A stretch of 64,000 nucleotides of DNA from Rubritalea profundi (GCF_002954445.1 NZ_MQWA01000001.1:1284832-1348831), one strand, 5' to 3'; shown: positions 39,993 through 49,487, numbered from the stretch's first letter. The notes: generated from the letters alone by a model not told the origin. A program made the numbers and translations.

Positions 39993-40568
39993 TATTTTAC
40001 TTTTGTGGGGTGAGAGCCATTCGGCTACTAGAAAAAGGTCTATGCAGCTTCTACGGACCTTCTCGTTAGTGCGCCACAAAATAAACTAACACTTTTTAGC
40101 GTTAGAAAAAATCCACTGCTAGAGTGATCTCATATCCAATCAAGAAGAACACTGTGCTACAAATGAGGAGAGAGTCGCTGCGCTCCAGATGGAAGATGAG
40201 AAAGTGCCGGGAGCGCCAAGCCCCAGCTTGGCTCGTGCACATAAGTGTCGCTGCGCTCCATTTGTGATTCTCGACTCTACCGAGCTGGGGCTCGGCGCTC
40301 CGGCCTCTTCCATCTAGCTGGCTCTGAAAACTGAACACTGAAAACTTCCCCCGCTTCAACAACCCAAGCAACTTTAGCCAATTCCGTCCTTTCTGTAAAT
40401 TCTGTGGTTGGAGCTAGTTTCATCTAGCTGGCTCTGAACTCGCTTCATCGACCAAGGACTCCATCTAGCTAGCCCCCTTGACCAATGACCGCCCGCAGGG
40501 CTCCTTCATCAACCCAAGCAACTTTAGCCCAATTCCGTCCTTTCTGTAAATTCTGTGGTAAAAAACGG
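39993..40568. repeat. Repeat island between ugd and the GT2 gene
   Basis: No gene. Holds two GTCGCTGCGCTCC modules (about 40169, 40245), an inverted pair of CCCCAGCT/AGCTGGGG motifs (about 40206-40232 and 40281-40303), two tandem-related copies of a CAACCCAAGCAACTTTAGCC segment with TTCTGTAAATTCTGTGG (about 40360 and 40512), and GACCGCCCGCAGGGCTCC (about 40486). Confidence 0.8.
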
Positions 40569-41342
40569 CTACCTCCGGAAAAACTGTGGGATTTTAGAAA
40601 GGTTCTTCCACAGCAAGGTGGTTAGCCCCAAGCCATTCTTCTGCATCACAGAATAATCTTCTTTCGATTTCTGGATGATACTCTTCAGGTTCCGATTGCT
40701 CACTCCGCCGGTCCGCATCATCATCAGCACTTTAGGCAAGTAGGCGGCCTTGAGTTCGTGCTTCCACAGGTAGCGGACCATGCTGTCGTAATCCGCTGCA
40801 ATTTGGTACTGGATATCGAAGCCTCCAAGCTCCTCGTAATATTTTCGTCGCATATAGAACGCAGGATGCGGCGGCATCCACCCCTTTTTAAAGTTTTGCC
40901 TATCATACTCCCCACTCGACCAATGACGGACGACGCGAAAGCGCTCTTTTTCCTTTCCCCTTTCTCCTTTATCCTCAGAGGCAGTCACATACTCCAAATC
41001 GCCGTACGCTGCATCAACAGACTCATCTTCAAACATCTTAGCCACCGATGAAAGAACCGCCTCGCCCGGATAAAAATCATCGGAATGCAATAAGCCGATC
41101 ACCTCGCCTGTCGCAAGCCCAAGTCCTTTATTCAGGGCATCGTAGATCCCCTTGTCGGGCTCAGAAACTAGGATGTCTGGCTGGCGCGAGGCCGCAGCAA
41201 GAACCTCTAGGGTTTTGTCAGTCGAACCGCCATCCACAACCACCCACTCGATGTCAGCATAATCCTGGGCAGCCATTGTCTCGCAGGCCGCCCCCATTGT
41301 CTTCTCGCGATTATACACCGCCGTGATGATGCTAATTTTCAT
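40569..41342 (-). CDS. Family 2 glycosyltransferase
   Basis: 257 residues, GT-A fold. ISIITAVYNREKTM at the start, VVDGGSTDKT (nucleotide binding), GIYDALNKGLGLATGEVIG and the LHSDDFY metal motif are all visible. A later FDIQYQIAADYDSMVRYL segment matches WcaA-like enzymes of capsule loci. It adds one sugar to the lipid-linked repeat unit; donor and linkage cannot be told. The upstream sulfotransferase stop is 3 bp before its ATG, so they are coupled. Confidence 0.92.
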   Translation of the reverse strand: MKISIITAVYNREKTMGAACETMAAQDYADIEWVVVDGGSTDKTLEVLAAASRQPDILVSEPDKGIYDALNKGLGLATGEVIGLLHSDDFYPGEAVLSSVAKMFEDESVDAAYGDLEYVTASEDKGERGKEKERFRVVRHWSSGEYDRQNFKKGWMPPHPAFYMRRKYYEELGGFDIQYQIAADYDSMVRYLWKHELKAAYLPKVLMMMRTGGVSNRNLKSIIQKSKEDYSVMQKNGLGLTTLLWKNLSKIPQFFRR

Positions 41343-41345
41343 ACG

Positions 41346-42200
41346 CTATTTAGACGATTCGTCGTCTTGATTTAGCCAGCACATCGTAGGCTCTAACCAC
41401 GGCTTCATTTTCTCAAGAACATTCACCTTAGCTTCAGACCTCCTGTAGTTAGTCTGTTCTCTGTTGAATTTTTCATCGAAGGCTCGATCAACTTCAACAG
41501 AAGCGGGCAAGTCAGCAAACTCGATAATCTCTCTCATCTTTTCAGAAGTTAAATCCTCTAACCGAACCTCCATATACTGACACACAGGTAGCTTCCTCCC
41601 GAAGTGACACGCTTGTTCCACACAGGTTTTCCATTGGATCGCTGAAATTTCGGCTATTGAAAAAGCATCTAACATTTTAGACATCCCAGGGAGTACTGGC
41701 CCCCAATACACACGAGGCTTACCACTCGAAGGTAACAGCCTCTTCATGAACTGCATTCCATATTTGGGAATTTGAGACAAGGATAGTTCTTTCAACCGTT
41801 GGCCAATACGCACACCTGTAAACCCTGAAGTATTCGTCTCCCAGTGCCTCATAATTGATAGACTCGACTCGTAACCATCCCTAACAATATGAATGTATTT
41901 ACCATCTGGAAATACATCATACACAAAAGGAACGCGTAAACAGTTTTGAGGAGTCTTCTCTAAAATATATTTTTTACACGATTTCTTAAGAGCTGCATCA
42001 AAACCTTGGCGGGTATCACTCACATCTTTTTTTGAATAATTACAGTCCACAAAATCTCCATAAAACTTCGCGAAACGCCTCCATAGAGGAGTTGGTTCTA
42101 CCATGTAATGGACATCAGGGTGGCTCGACAAAAGATCTCCCAGAATCGTGGTTCCACTTCTCGGAGCTCCCAAAATGACAATAGGATTATTTTTCTTCAT
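41346..42200 (-). CDS. Sulfotransferase, paralogue 1
   Basis: 284 residues. The PAPS-binding P-loop is GAPRSGTTILGDLLSSHPDV near residue 11, and the 3'-phosphate motif is YIHIVRDGYESSLSIMRHW near residue 105. It would transfer sulfate from PAPS, here presumably to the EPS or its lipid-linked precursor in the cytoplasm. It is highly similar along its full length to the gene at 43704 and follows a LbH acetyltransferase by 9 bp, the same pairing seen in the decayed second copy. Base composition is AT-richer than in the flanking regions. Confidence 0.93.
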   Translation of the reverse strand: MKKNNPIVILGAPRSGTTILGDLLSSHPDVHYMVEPTPLWRRFAKFYGDFVDCNYSKKDVSDTRQGFDAALKKSCKKYILEKTPQNCLRVPFVYDVFPDGKYIHIVRDGYESSLSIMRHWETNTSGFTGVRIGQRLKELSLSQIPKYGMQFMKRLLPSSGKPRVYWGPVLPGMSKMLDAFSIAEISAIQWKTCVEQACHFGRKLPVCQYMEVRLEDLTSEKMREIIEFADLPASVEVDRAFDEKFNREQTNYRRSEAKVNVLEKMKPWLEPTMCWLNQDDESSK

Positions 42201-42209
42201 AAACTTAAA

Positions 42210-42755
42210 TCAGTCTCTAATTTGCTCACGCGTACTTATTAATTTCACAGGATTACCTCCGTACACCGACCACGGTTTAAGGTTTTTTACAGCAACTCCG
42301 CGAGCTGCCAATACAGCACCTTCGCCAACAACCACTCCTGGTCCCACAAAAGAATCGGCACAAATCCATACTTTATCCTCTATCGTGATAGGAGCTTTAA
42401 TAAGAGTCATCGCGGGGTCACGAAAATCATGACTGCCACCACAAAGATGTGCTCTTTGTGAAATAATGACTTTATCTCCAATATAAATTGAACCTAAATT
42501 ATAAATCACCGCATCATTCCCAACAGCACACCAATCTCCAATATTAAGATTCCAAGGGATAAATATTTTCGCAGAAGGGTGTATCCTGACGTGCTTGCCA
42601 ACACTGGCTCCAAACAACCTAAGCATAGAGCGTCTCCACCCCCAGCATAGCCTCGGACTCAACCTGAATAGCGGGCTCAACATAAACCAAAAACACCGGA
42701 CAAGCAGTTCAGACTTGCTCCATTTCTTAATTTTTCTATTCCTTAAAACGTCCAT
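42210..42755 (-). CDS. LbH-type acetyltransferase (WcaF-like)
   Basis: 181 residues. Left-handed beta-helix hexapeptides cover about residues 55-160 (IHPSAKIFIPWNLNIGDWCA, VVVGEGAVLAARGVAV), with the His-containing LCGGSHDF motif of this family and a C-terminal WSVYGGNPVKLI. WcaF-like enzymes O-acetylate sugars of colanic-acid-type polymers using acetyl-CoA. Start MDVLRNRKIKKW resembles the remnant at 44542-44703, so the gene was once duplicated. The following sulfotransferase starts 9 bp after its stop. Confidence 0.92.
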   Translation of the reverse strand: MDVLRNRKIKKWSKSELLVRCFWFMLSPLFRLSPRLCWGWRRSMLRLFGASVGKHVRIHPSAKIFIPWNLNIGDWCAVGNDAVIYNLGSIYIGDKVIISQRAHLCGGSHDFRDPAMTLIKAPITIEDKVWICADSFVGPGVVVGEGAVLAARGVAVKNLKPWSVYGGNPVKLISTREQIRD

Positions 42756-42865
42756 AACTAAACCTTACTAGATTAATCTATTTTCTATTAGTAATATTGA
42801 GCCCTCATTTTTTCCTCTCACCATAGTTAAACACCAAGTTGAAATTAAAAAATGTGTCACAAGTC

Positions 42866-43156
42866 CTATCGTAAAATACGTTGGTAGAATGCTTCCATTG
42901 ATTTAGCAATGCCCGACCAGCAAAAATCTACCTCAATCCATTCACGGCCACGCTCCCCCATTTCAAGATACTTAGCTTCATCTGCAATAACACGGTGGAA
43001 TGTCGCTTCTAAGTCATCAACATTAGGCTCACACCACCAGCCGCATTGATTCTCCACAAGTCCCTGCCACGGAGTGCCCGTAGTAGTTAGCACCGGCGTC
43101 ATCGAAGCCAGCGCCTCAGCCACTACAATGCCAAAGTTTTCACTATAGGTTGGCAT
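42866..43156 (-). pseudogene. C-terminal fragment of a GT4 glycosyltransferase
   Basis: 96 residues starting exactly at PTYSENFGIVVAEALASM, the conserved donor-binding end of family 4 glycosyltransferases, and running to a normal C-terminus (SMEAFYQRILR). The N-terminal acceptor domain and most of the donor domain are absent. Immediately upstream, in another frame, is the 5' piece of a different gene (43143-43508); the two overlap by 14 bp. The fragment cannot be catalytic and looks like the remains of a deletion. Confidence 0.88.
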
Positions 43157-43508
43157 TCTTCACGCCGTTAGCAATACATGCATTCAGCGTATTTTCAGTA
43201 CCTAACACATTGGTGCGTACTGCCTCAATAGGGTAAAACTCGCAGCTTGGTACTTGCTTCAGAGCAGCAGCACTAAAGACATAATCTACCCCGCGCATCG
43301 CCGCATTCAGAGAATCAAACGAACGAACATCTCCAATATAGAACTTCAACTTATCGTTGTTGTACTTCAACCGCATGTCATGCTGCTTCTTCTCATCTCG
43401 ACTAAAAATGCGAATTTCCCCGATGTCAGTATTTAGAAAGCGGTCTAGAGTAGCATTACCAAAAGATCCTGTGCCCCCAGTTATTAAAAGCGTTTTATCT
43501 GTGAACAT
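43143..43508 (-). pseudogene. N-terminal fragment of a CapD/FlaA1-type UDP-GlcNAc dehydratase
   Basis: 121 residues from ATG 43508. TLLITGGTGSFGNATLDRFL, then FSRDEKKQHDMR, FYIGDVRSFDSLNAAMRGVD and SAAALKQVPSCEFYPIEAV match polysaccharide-biosynthesis SDR enzymes. It ends at NACIANGVKNANL, where full-length enzymes continue into a STDKA and catalytic region. The missing two-thirds were replaced by the GT4 fragment. A reading frame upstream of ATG 43508 exists but looks non-coding. Confidence 0.88.
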
Positions 43509-43703
43509 AATTTGGTTAGTTTCTATATATATATCGATTAGGAAATCAAATATCTTTTTAAATATTTTAGCTCTAGATTGTAGTCTGGCAGTCCGATTTA
43601 TTTTAGCCAAGGTGAGCACTTTGGACTGCCGCATAAAATAAAGCAGCACGCTAAACATTGCCCGCGATCTTAAAGCTCGACCAATACTATTACTTTAACT
43701 CGA
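43509..43703. other. AT-rich gap upstream of the capD fragment
   Basis: About 195 bp, strongly AT-rich with an (AT)n stretch near 43525 (TATATATATAT). It may hold the former promoter of the capD-like gene. No gene is evident. Confidence 0.4.
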
Positions 43704-44555
43704 TTAATCGTCAGTATCACGCTGTCCAAGCCAAGACATTGTTGGAGATAGCCACGGCTCCATACTAGCTAACACTTTTTTATTAGCTCCAGATTTCCTG
43801 TAACTCGTTTGCTTGGAGTTAAACTTTTGTAGGAATGCCTCATGCACCTCGTCAGAGGCAGGCAATTCAGTAAACTCAATTATCTCTTTCAATTTTGCTG
43901 AAGTAAGATCTTCTAATCTCACTTCCATATACTGACCTTTTGGTAGTTTCCTTCCAAAATGGCATGCTTGTTCCACACATATCTTCCACTGTATTGCCGA
44001 TATTTCTGCTATCGAAAACGCATCCAACATTTTAGACATCCCAGGAAGCACTGGTCCCCAATAAACTCGAGGCTTCCCTCTACTCGGCATCAGCCTCTTG
44101 ATAAATTGTATTCCGTACTTAGGAATTTGAGATAAGGACAATTCTTTCAGACGTTGACCTATGCGAACGCCAGTAAAACCGGTTGTATATGCCTGCCAAT
44201 GCTTCATTATTGACAAGCTAGATTCATAACCATCTCGAACAATATGTATATACTTCGCATTAGGAAACACATCGTAGACAAATGGAACTCTAAGGCAATT
44301 TTGTGGGGTTTTCTCTAAAATAGTTTTTTTACCTGAGTTAAGATGAGACTGCTCAAATACTTGCCGAGTCTTCAACACCTGTTTAGAAGTATAGTCAGAA
44401 GCAACGAAATCACCGCGAAATTTAGCATATTTACGCCAAAGCGGCGTTGGTTCCACTAGATAGTGCACGTCGGGGTGCTTAGACAATATGTCCCCCAAAA
44501 TTGAAGTCCCGCTCCTTGGGGCTCCTAAAATCACAATAGGTTTACTTTTCTTCAT
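43704..44555 (-). CDS. Sulfotransferase, paralogue 2
   Basis: 283 residues from ATG 44555; a TTG two codons upstream is possible, but the ATG aligns with the start of the paralogue at 41346. P-loop GAPRSGTSILGDILSKHPDV and YIHIVRDGYESSLSIMKHW are both intact. Long identical stretches with paralogue 1 (such as GFTGVRIGQRLKELSLSQIP) show recent duplication. Differences cluster at residues 55-75 and at the C-terminal end. Probably active, perhaps for another position on the polymer. The upstream partner acetyltransferase is a remnant (44542-44703) overlapping its start. Confidence 0.93.
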   Translation of the reverse strand: MKKSKPIVILGAPRSGTSILGDILSKHPDVHYLVEPTPLWRKYAKFRGDFVASDYTSKQVLKTRQVFEQSHLNSGKKTILEKTPQNCLRVPFVYDVFPNAKYIHIVRDGYESSLSIMKHWQAYTTGFTGVRIGQRLKELSLSQIPKYGIQFIKRLMPSRGKPRVYWGPVLPGMSKMLDAFSIAEISAIQWKICVEQACHFGRKLPKGQYMEVRLEDLTSAKLKEIIEFTELPASDEVHEAFLQKFNSKQTSYRKSGANKKVLASMEPWLSPTMSWLGQRDTDD

Positions 44556-44703
44556 TCTCAAATATAGGGTTTCGTTGGTTAACTAATTTTACTGAATTCT
44601 CTCCATATACAGACCAAGATTCTAGATCTTTTACTGCCACCCCTCTCACGGCGAGTTCACGGCTAGTCCATATCTGAAACTTTCTATTATATTTAACATC
44701 CAT
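44542..44703 (-). pseudogene. Remnant of a WcaF-like acetyltransferase with internal deletion
   Basis: A 53-codon reading frame that begins MDVKYNRKFQIW and continues with VRGVAVKDLESWSVYGENSV. The intact gene at 42210 begins MDVLRNRKIKKW and ends with ARGVAVKNLKPWSVYGGNPV. So the first ~14 and last ~35 codons are kept in frame, and the ~130 codons carrying the beta-helix and catalytic His are deleted. It would encode an inactive peptide. It sits just before sulfotransferase paralogue 2, mirroring the intact pair. Confidence 0.85.
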
Positions 44704-44707
44704 AGTT

Positions 44708-45889
44708 TTATCTTTCCTCATTCAGATATTTCAACATTTTACCAAATTCGACCTCCTGAAAAGAAGGAGTATACCTAGCTAAAATCGATGCTCTGCAAGA
44801 ATCCGGACAAATTACGCCCTCATTAATCAGCTTCACAGTCCTTCCAATTTTTGACACTAAAGACGCAATGCTACCGTAATCATAGAAACCTCCAGATACA
44901 GCATCCTCGATAGCCTCGAATTCAGGCATTTGTTCAGAAAATTTATTATGAGTCACCACTGGGGTACCGTATATCAAAGAATGCATCGCAGTGAGACCCA
45001 CTTCACCAGGAGACACACATATATCCGCCATCATCAACATTGGAGCCAAAATTTCATTGTCATAGCAAGCTCCATAAAAGCACACTCTTTCTGCTAAACC
45101 CAGATTACTCACTAGCAATTCAAGCTTAGTTTTTTCAGTCCCATCACCGATTACTAGCAATTTGAAAACTTGCTCAGAGTCATTCAGTTGAGATAGTGCC
45201 TCCATGAGCATATGCAACTTTTTGGGCGGTTCTAAGCGACCAACAAACACCAGCACATTATCATTGGCATCATAGTTCATTTTTCTGTATGCAGCTGCCT
45301 CATCGCTACTCTGAGAATAAATCCGATTTTGTTGCTCACAGTCTAAAGAATTGTTAATGACAAATGCTTGAGCCTCAGGATAGCCCTGTCTGACTAGGTT
45401 ATTTCGTCCAAACCTCCCGTATAGTAGTATGGCATGAGCCATACGATAAAATGTCATCCTAAATGCCATTTTGAAAAAACTTTCATTCCCGTACACCCCG
45501 TGAGTCCAATAAACGACCTTTTTCCCACGTAGCTTTGAGATTATAGAGGCAAACCAAGTGCTAATTCTATATGCATCCCCCCAGTAAACCATAACATCGT
45601 GTTCCGATTTCATAGCAACGGAAACCAACCCGCGCTGCCAAAAACAGATATTCTTGATCGATATATTCTTCAGCCTATACCAGCAGACCCCACCATTATC
45701 GTAGTCACCATTACAAAATTTAGAATCTAGCAGTACCACACCTTTTTTATCCTCAACTGAATCTGCGTAGATAGCCAATTTGTAGCCATTCGCTTGCTCA
45801 TCACTCATCGCTTTGAAAGCGGCATGACGGTATTGAGCGAAGCGATCAGGTACCAAGCCTACTGATAGTTTACTAACTTTAATAGTCAT
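44708..45889 (-). CDS. Family 4 glycosyltransferase
   Basis: 393 residues from ATG 45889, two bases after the upstream stop. The GT-B C-terminal domain has VLVFVGRLEPPKKLHMLMEA, LLVIGDGTEKTKLE, a loop with ADICVSPGEVGLTAMHSL and a later GTPVVTHN. The N-terminal acceptor domain includes KVVYWTHGVYGNESFF. Retaining sugar transfer from a nucleotide sugar is expected; donor unknown. One of three consecutive GT4 genes. Confidence 0.92.
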   Translation of the reverse strand: MTIKVSKLSVGLVPDRFAQYRHAAFKAMSDEQANGYKLAIYADSVEDKKGVVLLDSKFCNGDYDNGGVCWYRLKNISIKNICFWQRGLVSVAMKSEHDVMVYWGDAYRISTWFASIISKLRGKKVVYWTHGVYGNESFFKMAFRMTFYRMAHAILLYGRFGRNNLVRQGYPEAQAFVINNSLDCEQQNRIYSQSSDEAAAYRKMNYDANDNVLVFVGRLEPPKKLHMLMEALSQLNDSEQVFKLLVIGDGTEKTKLELLVSNLGLAERVCFYGACYDNEILAPMLMMADICVSPGEVGLTAMHSLIYGTPVVTHNKFSEQMPEFEAIEDAVSGGFYDYGSIASLVSKIGRTVKLINEGVICPDSCRASILARYTPSFQEVEFGKMLKYLNEER

Positions 45890-45891
45890 TC

Positions 45892-47031
45892 TTATTTGTC
45901 CTTCATGGTTAATGCCCTTAGCTTTCTCACGCCCGAGCATATAGCGTATTCACTTTTATATGATTCAAAAACTTCATTTCTATTATCTGTCACTTCAGTC
46001 AGCGATTGCTTAAAATCAGTCACATCCTCAAAGATGCTGAAGACTCTCTCAGTTAGTTGCTCAAACCCGTATTCATTGCCCTTACGGCAAAGAACCGGCA
46101 AACCATGTCGGAGCCCATCGAAATTACGCACCTTAATACCACTTCCAATCGATGAAGGGTTGATAAAAACATCCGACACCTCCAACAAATCATCCATGGA
46201 CTCAGGATTCGCTATTAGTGAGACAGCTTCAAGGCCGTCACAGGCGTCAATTAAATCTATATGTGGATTTCGACCAGCTATAATCAATTCATAGTCAATC
46301 TCGTCCATACTTGGAAGCACCTCATTCACAAACCAAAGGGCTCCCTCATAACCCTTCCTGACAGAAAGGTTTCCAGTGATGATCATCCTGACTCTTGGAG
46401 CTGTATTCTTGTCTCTTTTTCTAACCTTAAGCTCCTGACAGTCTTCATGATAACCAATCACCTCACACTTTTTCTCACCCGCATTTCCATAAGCGTCAGA
46501 CAAATCATGCTTGTCTTTCTCCGTAAAAGTCAGATTCATATCGCACTGTTTCCAGCCAGCTCCCTGATTATAATCAATCACTCTGTTTATCAGTATCCTT
46601 TGATACCATGGCATTTTAGTGTCAGCATAATACTTCCTCTCGAAATTATGATGAAGCATCACTACTTTCACATTAGTAAAGCGATTTTTAACTACAGCAG
46701 CAAACCTCCCTAGCATAGAGCCGTCTAAGAACACATGCGAAACTCCAACCATCAATGTTTCTAAATTGGTATCTACATAAGGCGTATATCGATCTCTGCA
46801 AATACCTCGTAAAAAATAGACGGCCTTATCCAGCTTATTACGTTGATCCAGTAGCACCAAATCCTCTACCCCATGATCACGGACAATAGATTCTGAGCCC
46901 GAGGGTATCACAGCCCTCACCTGCCCGTCAAAAACCGAAAACACCATTTTAAGAAAGTTTAACGAGGCTATAGATCCTCCCGTCGACTCCCCGAGTGGGT
47001 GCATTGTAATAAATAAAACTTTATGCTTCAT
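45892..47031 (-). CDS. Family 4 glycosyltransferase
   Basis: 379 residues from ATG 47031 (KHKVLFITMHPLGESTGGSI), overlapping the upstream stop by 4 bp (ATGA). The N-terminal Rossmann segment contains the glycine-rich GESTGGSIASLNF, and the donor domain shows VRMIITGNLSVRKGYEGALW, YELIIAGRNPH, DVFINPSSIGSGIKVRNFDG and GLPVLCRKGNEYGFEQL. The INPSSIGSGIKVRNFDGLRHG stretch resembles WcaC/GT4 proteins that handle cell-surface polymers. Substrate unknown. Confidence 0.9.
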   Translation of the reverse strand: MKHKVLFITMHPLGESTGGSIASLNFLKMVFSVFDGQVRAVIPSGSESIVRDHGVEDLVLLDQRNKLDKAVYFLRGICRDRYTPYVDTNLETLMVGVSHVFLDGSMLGRFAAVVKNRFTNVKVVMLHHNFERKYYADTKMPWYQRILINRVIDYNQGAGWKQCDMNLTFTEKDKHDLSDAYGNAGEKKCEVIGYHEDCQELKVRKRDKNTAPRVRMIITGNLSVRKGYEGALWFVNEVLPSMDEIDYELIIAGRNPHIDLIDACDGLEAVSLIANPESMDDLLEVSDVFINPSSIGSGIKVRNFDGLRHGLPVLCRKGNEYGFEQLTERVFSIFEDVTDFKQSLTEVTDNRNEVFESYKSEYAICSGVRKLRALTMKDK

Positions 47032-48200
47032 AAGCCAGCAAGCTGAATAAATGTTTTTTTGAAATGCGCCCAATCTCTCTCGGAAAAGTCATACGCATAT
47101 TGTACGGGTTCAGAATCTTTAAGTTCACAAACAGCTTGAGCAAATCGCTCGACAGAGTCAGTGACATAGACCCCCTCTTCTCTCAGGCTAACATCTAGAT
47201 TGAGCCCCACAATGGGTTTATTAGCGCACATGGCCTGCATCACCTTCCCATGCATACCGAGAGGCCTTTCCGACCATCCATCAGGATATGGGATCATCAC
47301 AACTTCGGTATTCGTTATATACTCTGGCACTCTCTCTGGATCCACTCCCTCAATGTAGGTAATGTTACTATAATTATTCACAGTCACTGTAAGTTCAGCT
47401 GTAAGCTTTTCAGGGCAGATAACTACAACATTCAGGTCATTATCCAGTTCCGCTAATGCAAAGATAGCCCTCCAGTTCGGCACGTGTCCTCCAAGATAGC
47501 AAGCAGAAGGCTTAGATAGTAATTCCTTTGGGCACTGGCACTTCTCTCTAAAACTCTCAATATCTATCCCATTTGGCAAAATAAATGTCCTTGAAGTATC
47601 TAGATCATAGCCATTTTTCATATATAGCTCCCGACCTAGCTCATTCACTAAAAGCACTTTGTCTGCCAATTGCACAATCTTACGCTCTGCAGCGATCAAA
47701 AATGGATCTTTTCTTAAAGCTCCTATACAAGGGTCTGATGGCCTGTAAATAAAGGGTGTGTTAGGGTACCGTTTTTTAAGAGCGCTAAAAGCACACACCG
47801 AAGTCCCACTTTCAATGATCACACATTTAGGAGCAGGAAACATACGCTTGCACTTTTTCGCTAATAGCACATTAGACAACAGCTTCATCTTCATATTGAA
47901 CTTAGCCATCAGCCCTTTCCTTAAAAAACCTGGTATCTCTATATTTAGCGCGGTAAAATTCACAAGTTCATTTTCCATCCACTTGAAATGCTTACCACCC
48001 ATCAGAGCTTTCCAGTTTTTAAAGCAATTTATCTCGTCCTTATTAAGGAAAGCCGCATAGAGCGGTCTAGAATGGGCAGCAAAACCCACATCGTATCCAG
48101 CTTCCAACAAGGATTCACCTATTTTGTGAAAGCCAGCCAGACGTTTAGACTTCCAATCATGAAAAGACACAATCAATACGGATTCACGTACAGTGCTCAT
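47028..48200 (-). CDS. Family 4 glycosyltransferase, GumK-like features
   Basis: 390 residues. SVLIVSFHDWKSKRLAGFHKIG starts the acceptor domain; the donor domain has ACYLGGHVPNWRAIFALAEL, VVICPEKL, YPDGWSERPLGMHGKVMQAM and NKPIVGLNL. The dense WSERPLGMHGKVMQAMCANKPIVG region resembles GumK-type glucuronosyltransferases, which fits the UGDH in the locus, but this is only a suggestion. Its ATG overlaps the wzy stop by 4 bp, and its own stop overlaps the next gene by 4 bp, so three genes are translationally coupled. Confidence 0.87.
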   Translation of the reverse strand: MSTVRESVLIVSFHDWKSKRLAGFHKIGESLLEAGYDVGFAAHSRPLYAAFLNKDEINCFKNWKALMGGKHFKWMENELVNFTALNIEIPGFLRKGLMAKFNMKMKLLSNVLLAKKCKRMFPAPKCVIIESGTSVCAFSALKKRYPNTPFIYRPSDPCIGALRKDPFLIAAERKIVQLADKVLLVNELGRELYMKNGYDLDTSRTFILPNGIDIESFREKCQCPKELLSKPSACYLGGHVPNWRAIFALAELDNDLNVVVICPEKLTAELTVTVNNYSNITYIEGVDPERVPEYITNTEVVMIPYPDGWSERPLGMHGKVMQAMCANKPIVGLNLDVSLREEGVYVTDSVERFAQAVCELKDSEPVQYAYDFSERDWAHFKKTFIQLAGL

Positions 48201-49483
48201 GCTGCTCCCTTCCTAGTTTTCATCGCCTGGTATGGCTCATGACTCACGTAGGCCAGAAGCAAGGCGAAAACCCATATAAATGGCATATGTAGATACACAT
48301 ACTCAGTATTATGCCCAGCACCCAAAAGAATAAACAGACCTATTGTAGCCATCCACCGGTTGTATTTATAGCCTCGATACAGCACGCGTATTTGAAGCGC
48401 AATATAGCCGAGCGCTCCTACTATCCCAATTTCACCTAAAAGAAGAAGGTACACATTATGGGGAGAACCAATGCCTGCTCTTTTCGCACTCCCCAGCATT
48501 AGTTTTTTCCGGGGAGAATAGTTACCTAAGCCCACGCCCAAATAATGACTCTTTTTAGCAATCGCGATAGCTTGGGCTCCGCGGACATCACGGCCAGCCA
48601 AATCAAATGCATCTCCTTTAAAATAATCCACTCTTTTACGCCATTGCTCTACAACATCAGGCTTAAGGTAAAGGAAGCCAGCTCCTCCAAATAAGACACC
48701 TCCTAACATCAGTATTCGTACATAGAACCCACCCCCCTTCGAGTTAGCTTCCTTCAAAAAAGGTGTTGATAGGGCTAGGAGGTAGCATGCCATCATTAAA
48801 GTGGTTCCACGCGACTGAGTGATCACTGTTGCGATGAAAGATATTGCCAGTATTCCCCAGAAAAAAAATGGACGTTTGATAAATAACAGCGCAGACAGCA
48901 AGGCACAAAGGAAAATAAACACACTCGTTCCTGTAGCTTTCCCTACAGTACTTCCTATGCGGCTAGCTTCACCGATTCTACCTACTTCATTGCCAGTGCT
49001 CTCGCTAACATATGTAAGAAACCCTAATCCATAGAGAAGCACTTGTAGAACTATTGCAAAAAAAGGAATCAGTATAATCCAGCGCAGTAACACACCCTGA
49101 AAGGGAGTGAAGCGAATACAACTCACTAGTAAAAATGGAAGAGCTGTGTATATACCTGTTAATATAGCACTAGCCTCAGACGCTTTCGCTAGTGGTATAG
49201 AAATTAGACCGAAGATTAAAAAGAAAACGCAGAACCCAATCATCGCTGGGTTCTTTTTTGTTTTTGTTATAATAGGGACAAACAGAATACTTACGGTAAG
49301 TAAGCTTAGGTCTATAGCGTAATCACCAACTTCATAACAGAGATAGTTTTGGTAGATTGCGGTGGGAACTACACTGGTCACCACAGTAGCTAGCAAAATC
49401 AATAACAACGGATAAGCCTCAGAGAAGCCTTTGGAAGTCTTCCCGTAGCGGTAAAGATTTAGTAATTCTTGGCGGATATTCAT
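48197..49483 (-). CDS. O-antigen ligase/Wzy-type polymerase
   Basis: About 428 residues from ATG 49483; a GTG at 49498 would overlap the upstream gene by 11 bp. About ten or eleven membrane helices. The large periplasmic loop carries the Wzy_C features GVGLGNYSPRKK and AGIGSPHNVYLLLLGEIGIVG, with a His-Asn pair. It would join repeat units in the periplasm after Wzx flipping. The C-terminus ends in a short basic cytoplasmic tail. Confidence 0.9.
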   Translation of the reverse strand: MNIRQELLNLYRYGKTSKGFSEAYPLLLILLATVVTSVVPTAIYQNYLCYEVGDYAIDLSLLTVSILFVPIITKTKKNPAMIGFCVFFLIFGLISIPLAKASEASAILTGIYTALPFLLVSCIRFTPFQGVLLRWIILIPFFAIVLQVLLYGLGFLTYVSESTGNEVGRIGEASRIGSTVGKATGTSVFIFLCALLSALLFIKRPFFFWGILAISFIATVITQSRGTTLMMACYLLALSTPFLKEANSKGGGFYVRILMLGGVLFGGAGFLYLKPDVVEQWRKRVDYFKGDAFDLAGRDVRGAQAIAIAKKSHYLGVGLGNYSPRKKLMLGSAKRAGIGSPHNVYLLLLGEIGIVGALGYIALQIRVLYRGYKYNRWMATIGLFILLGAGHNTEYVYLHMPFIWVFALLLAYVSHEPYQAMKTRKGAA

Positions 49484-49487
49484 ATTC

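Noticed and set aside
43509..43658. N-terminal extension of the capD-like fragment
   Set aside because: The extension is hydrophobic/basic noise in AT-rich DNA, and the family starts at the ATG of 43508.
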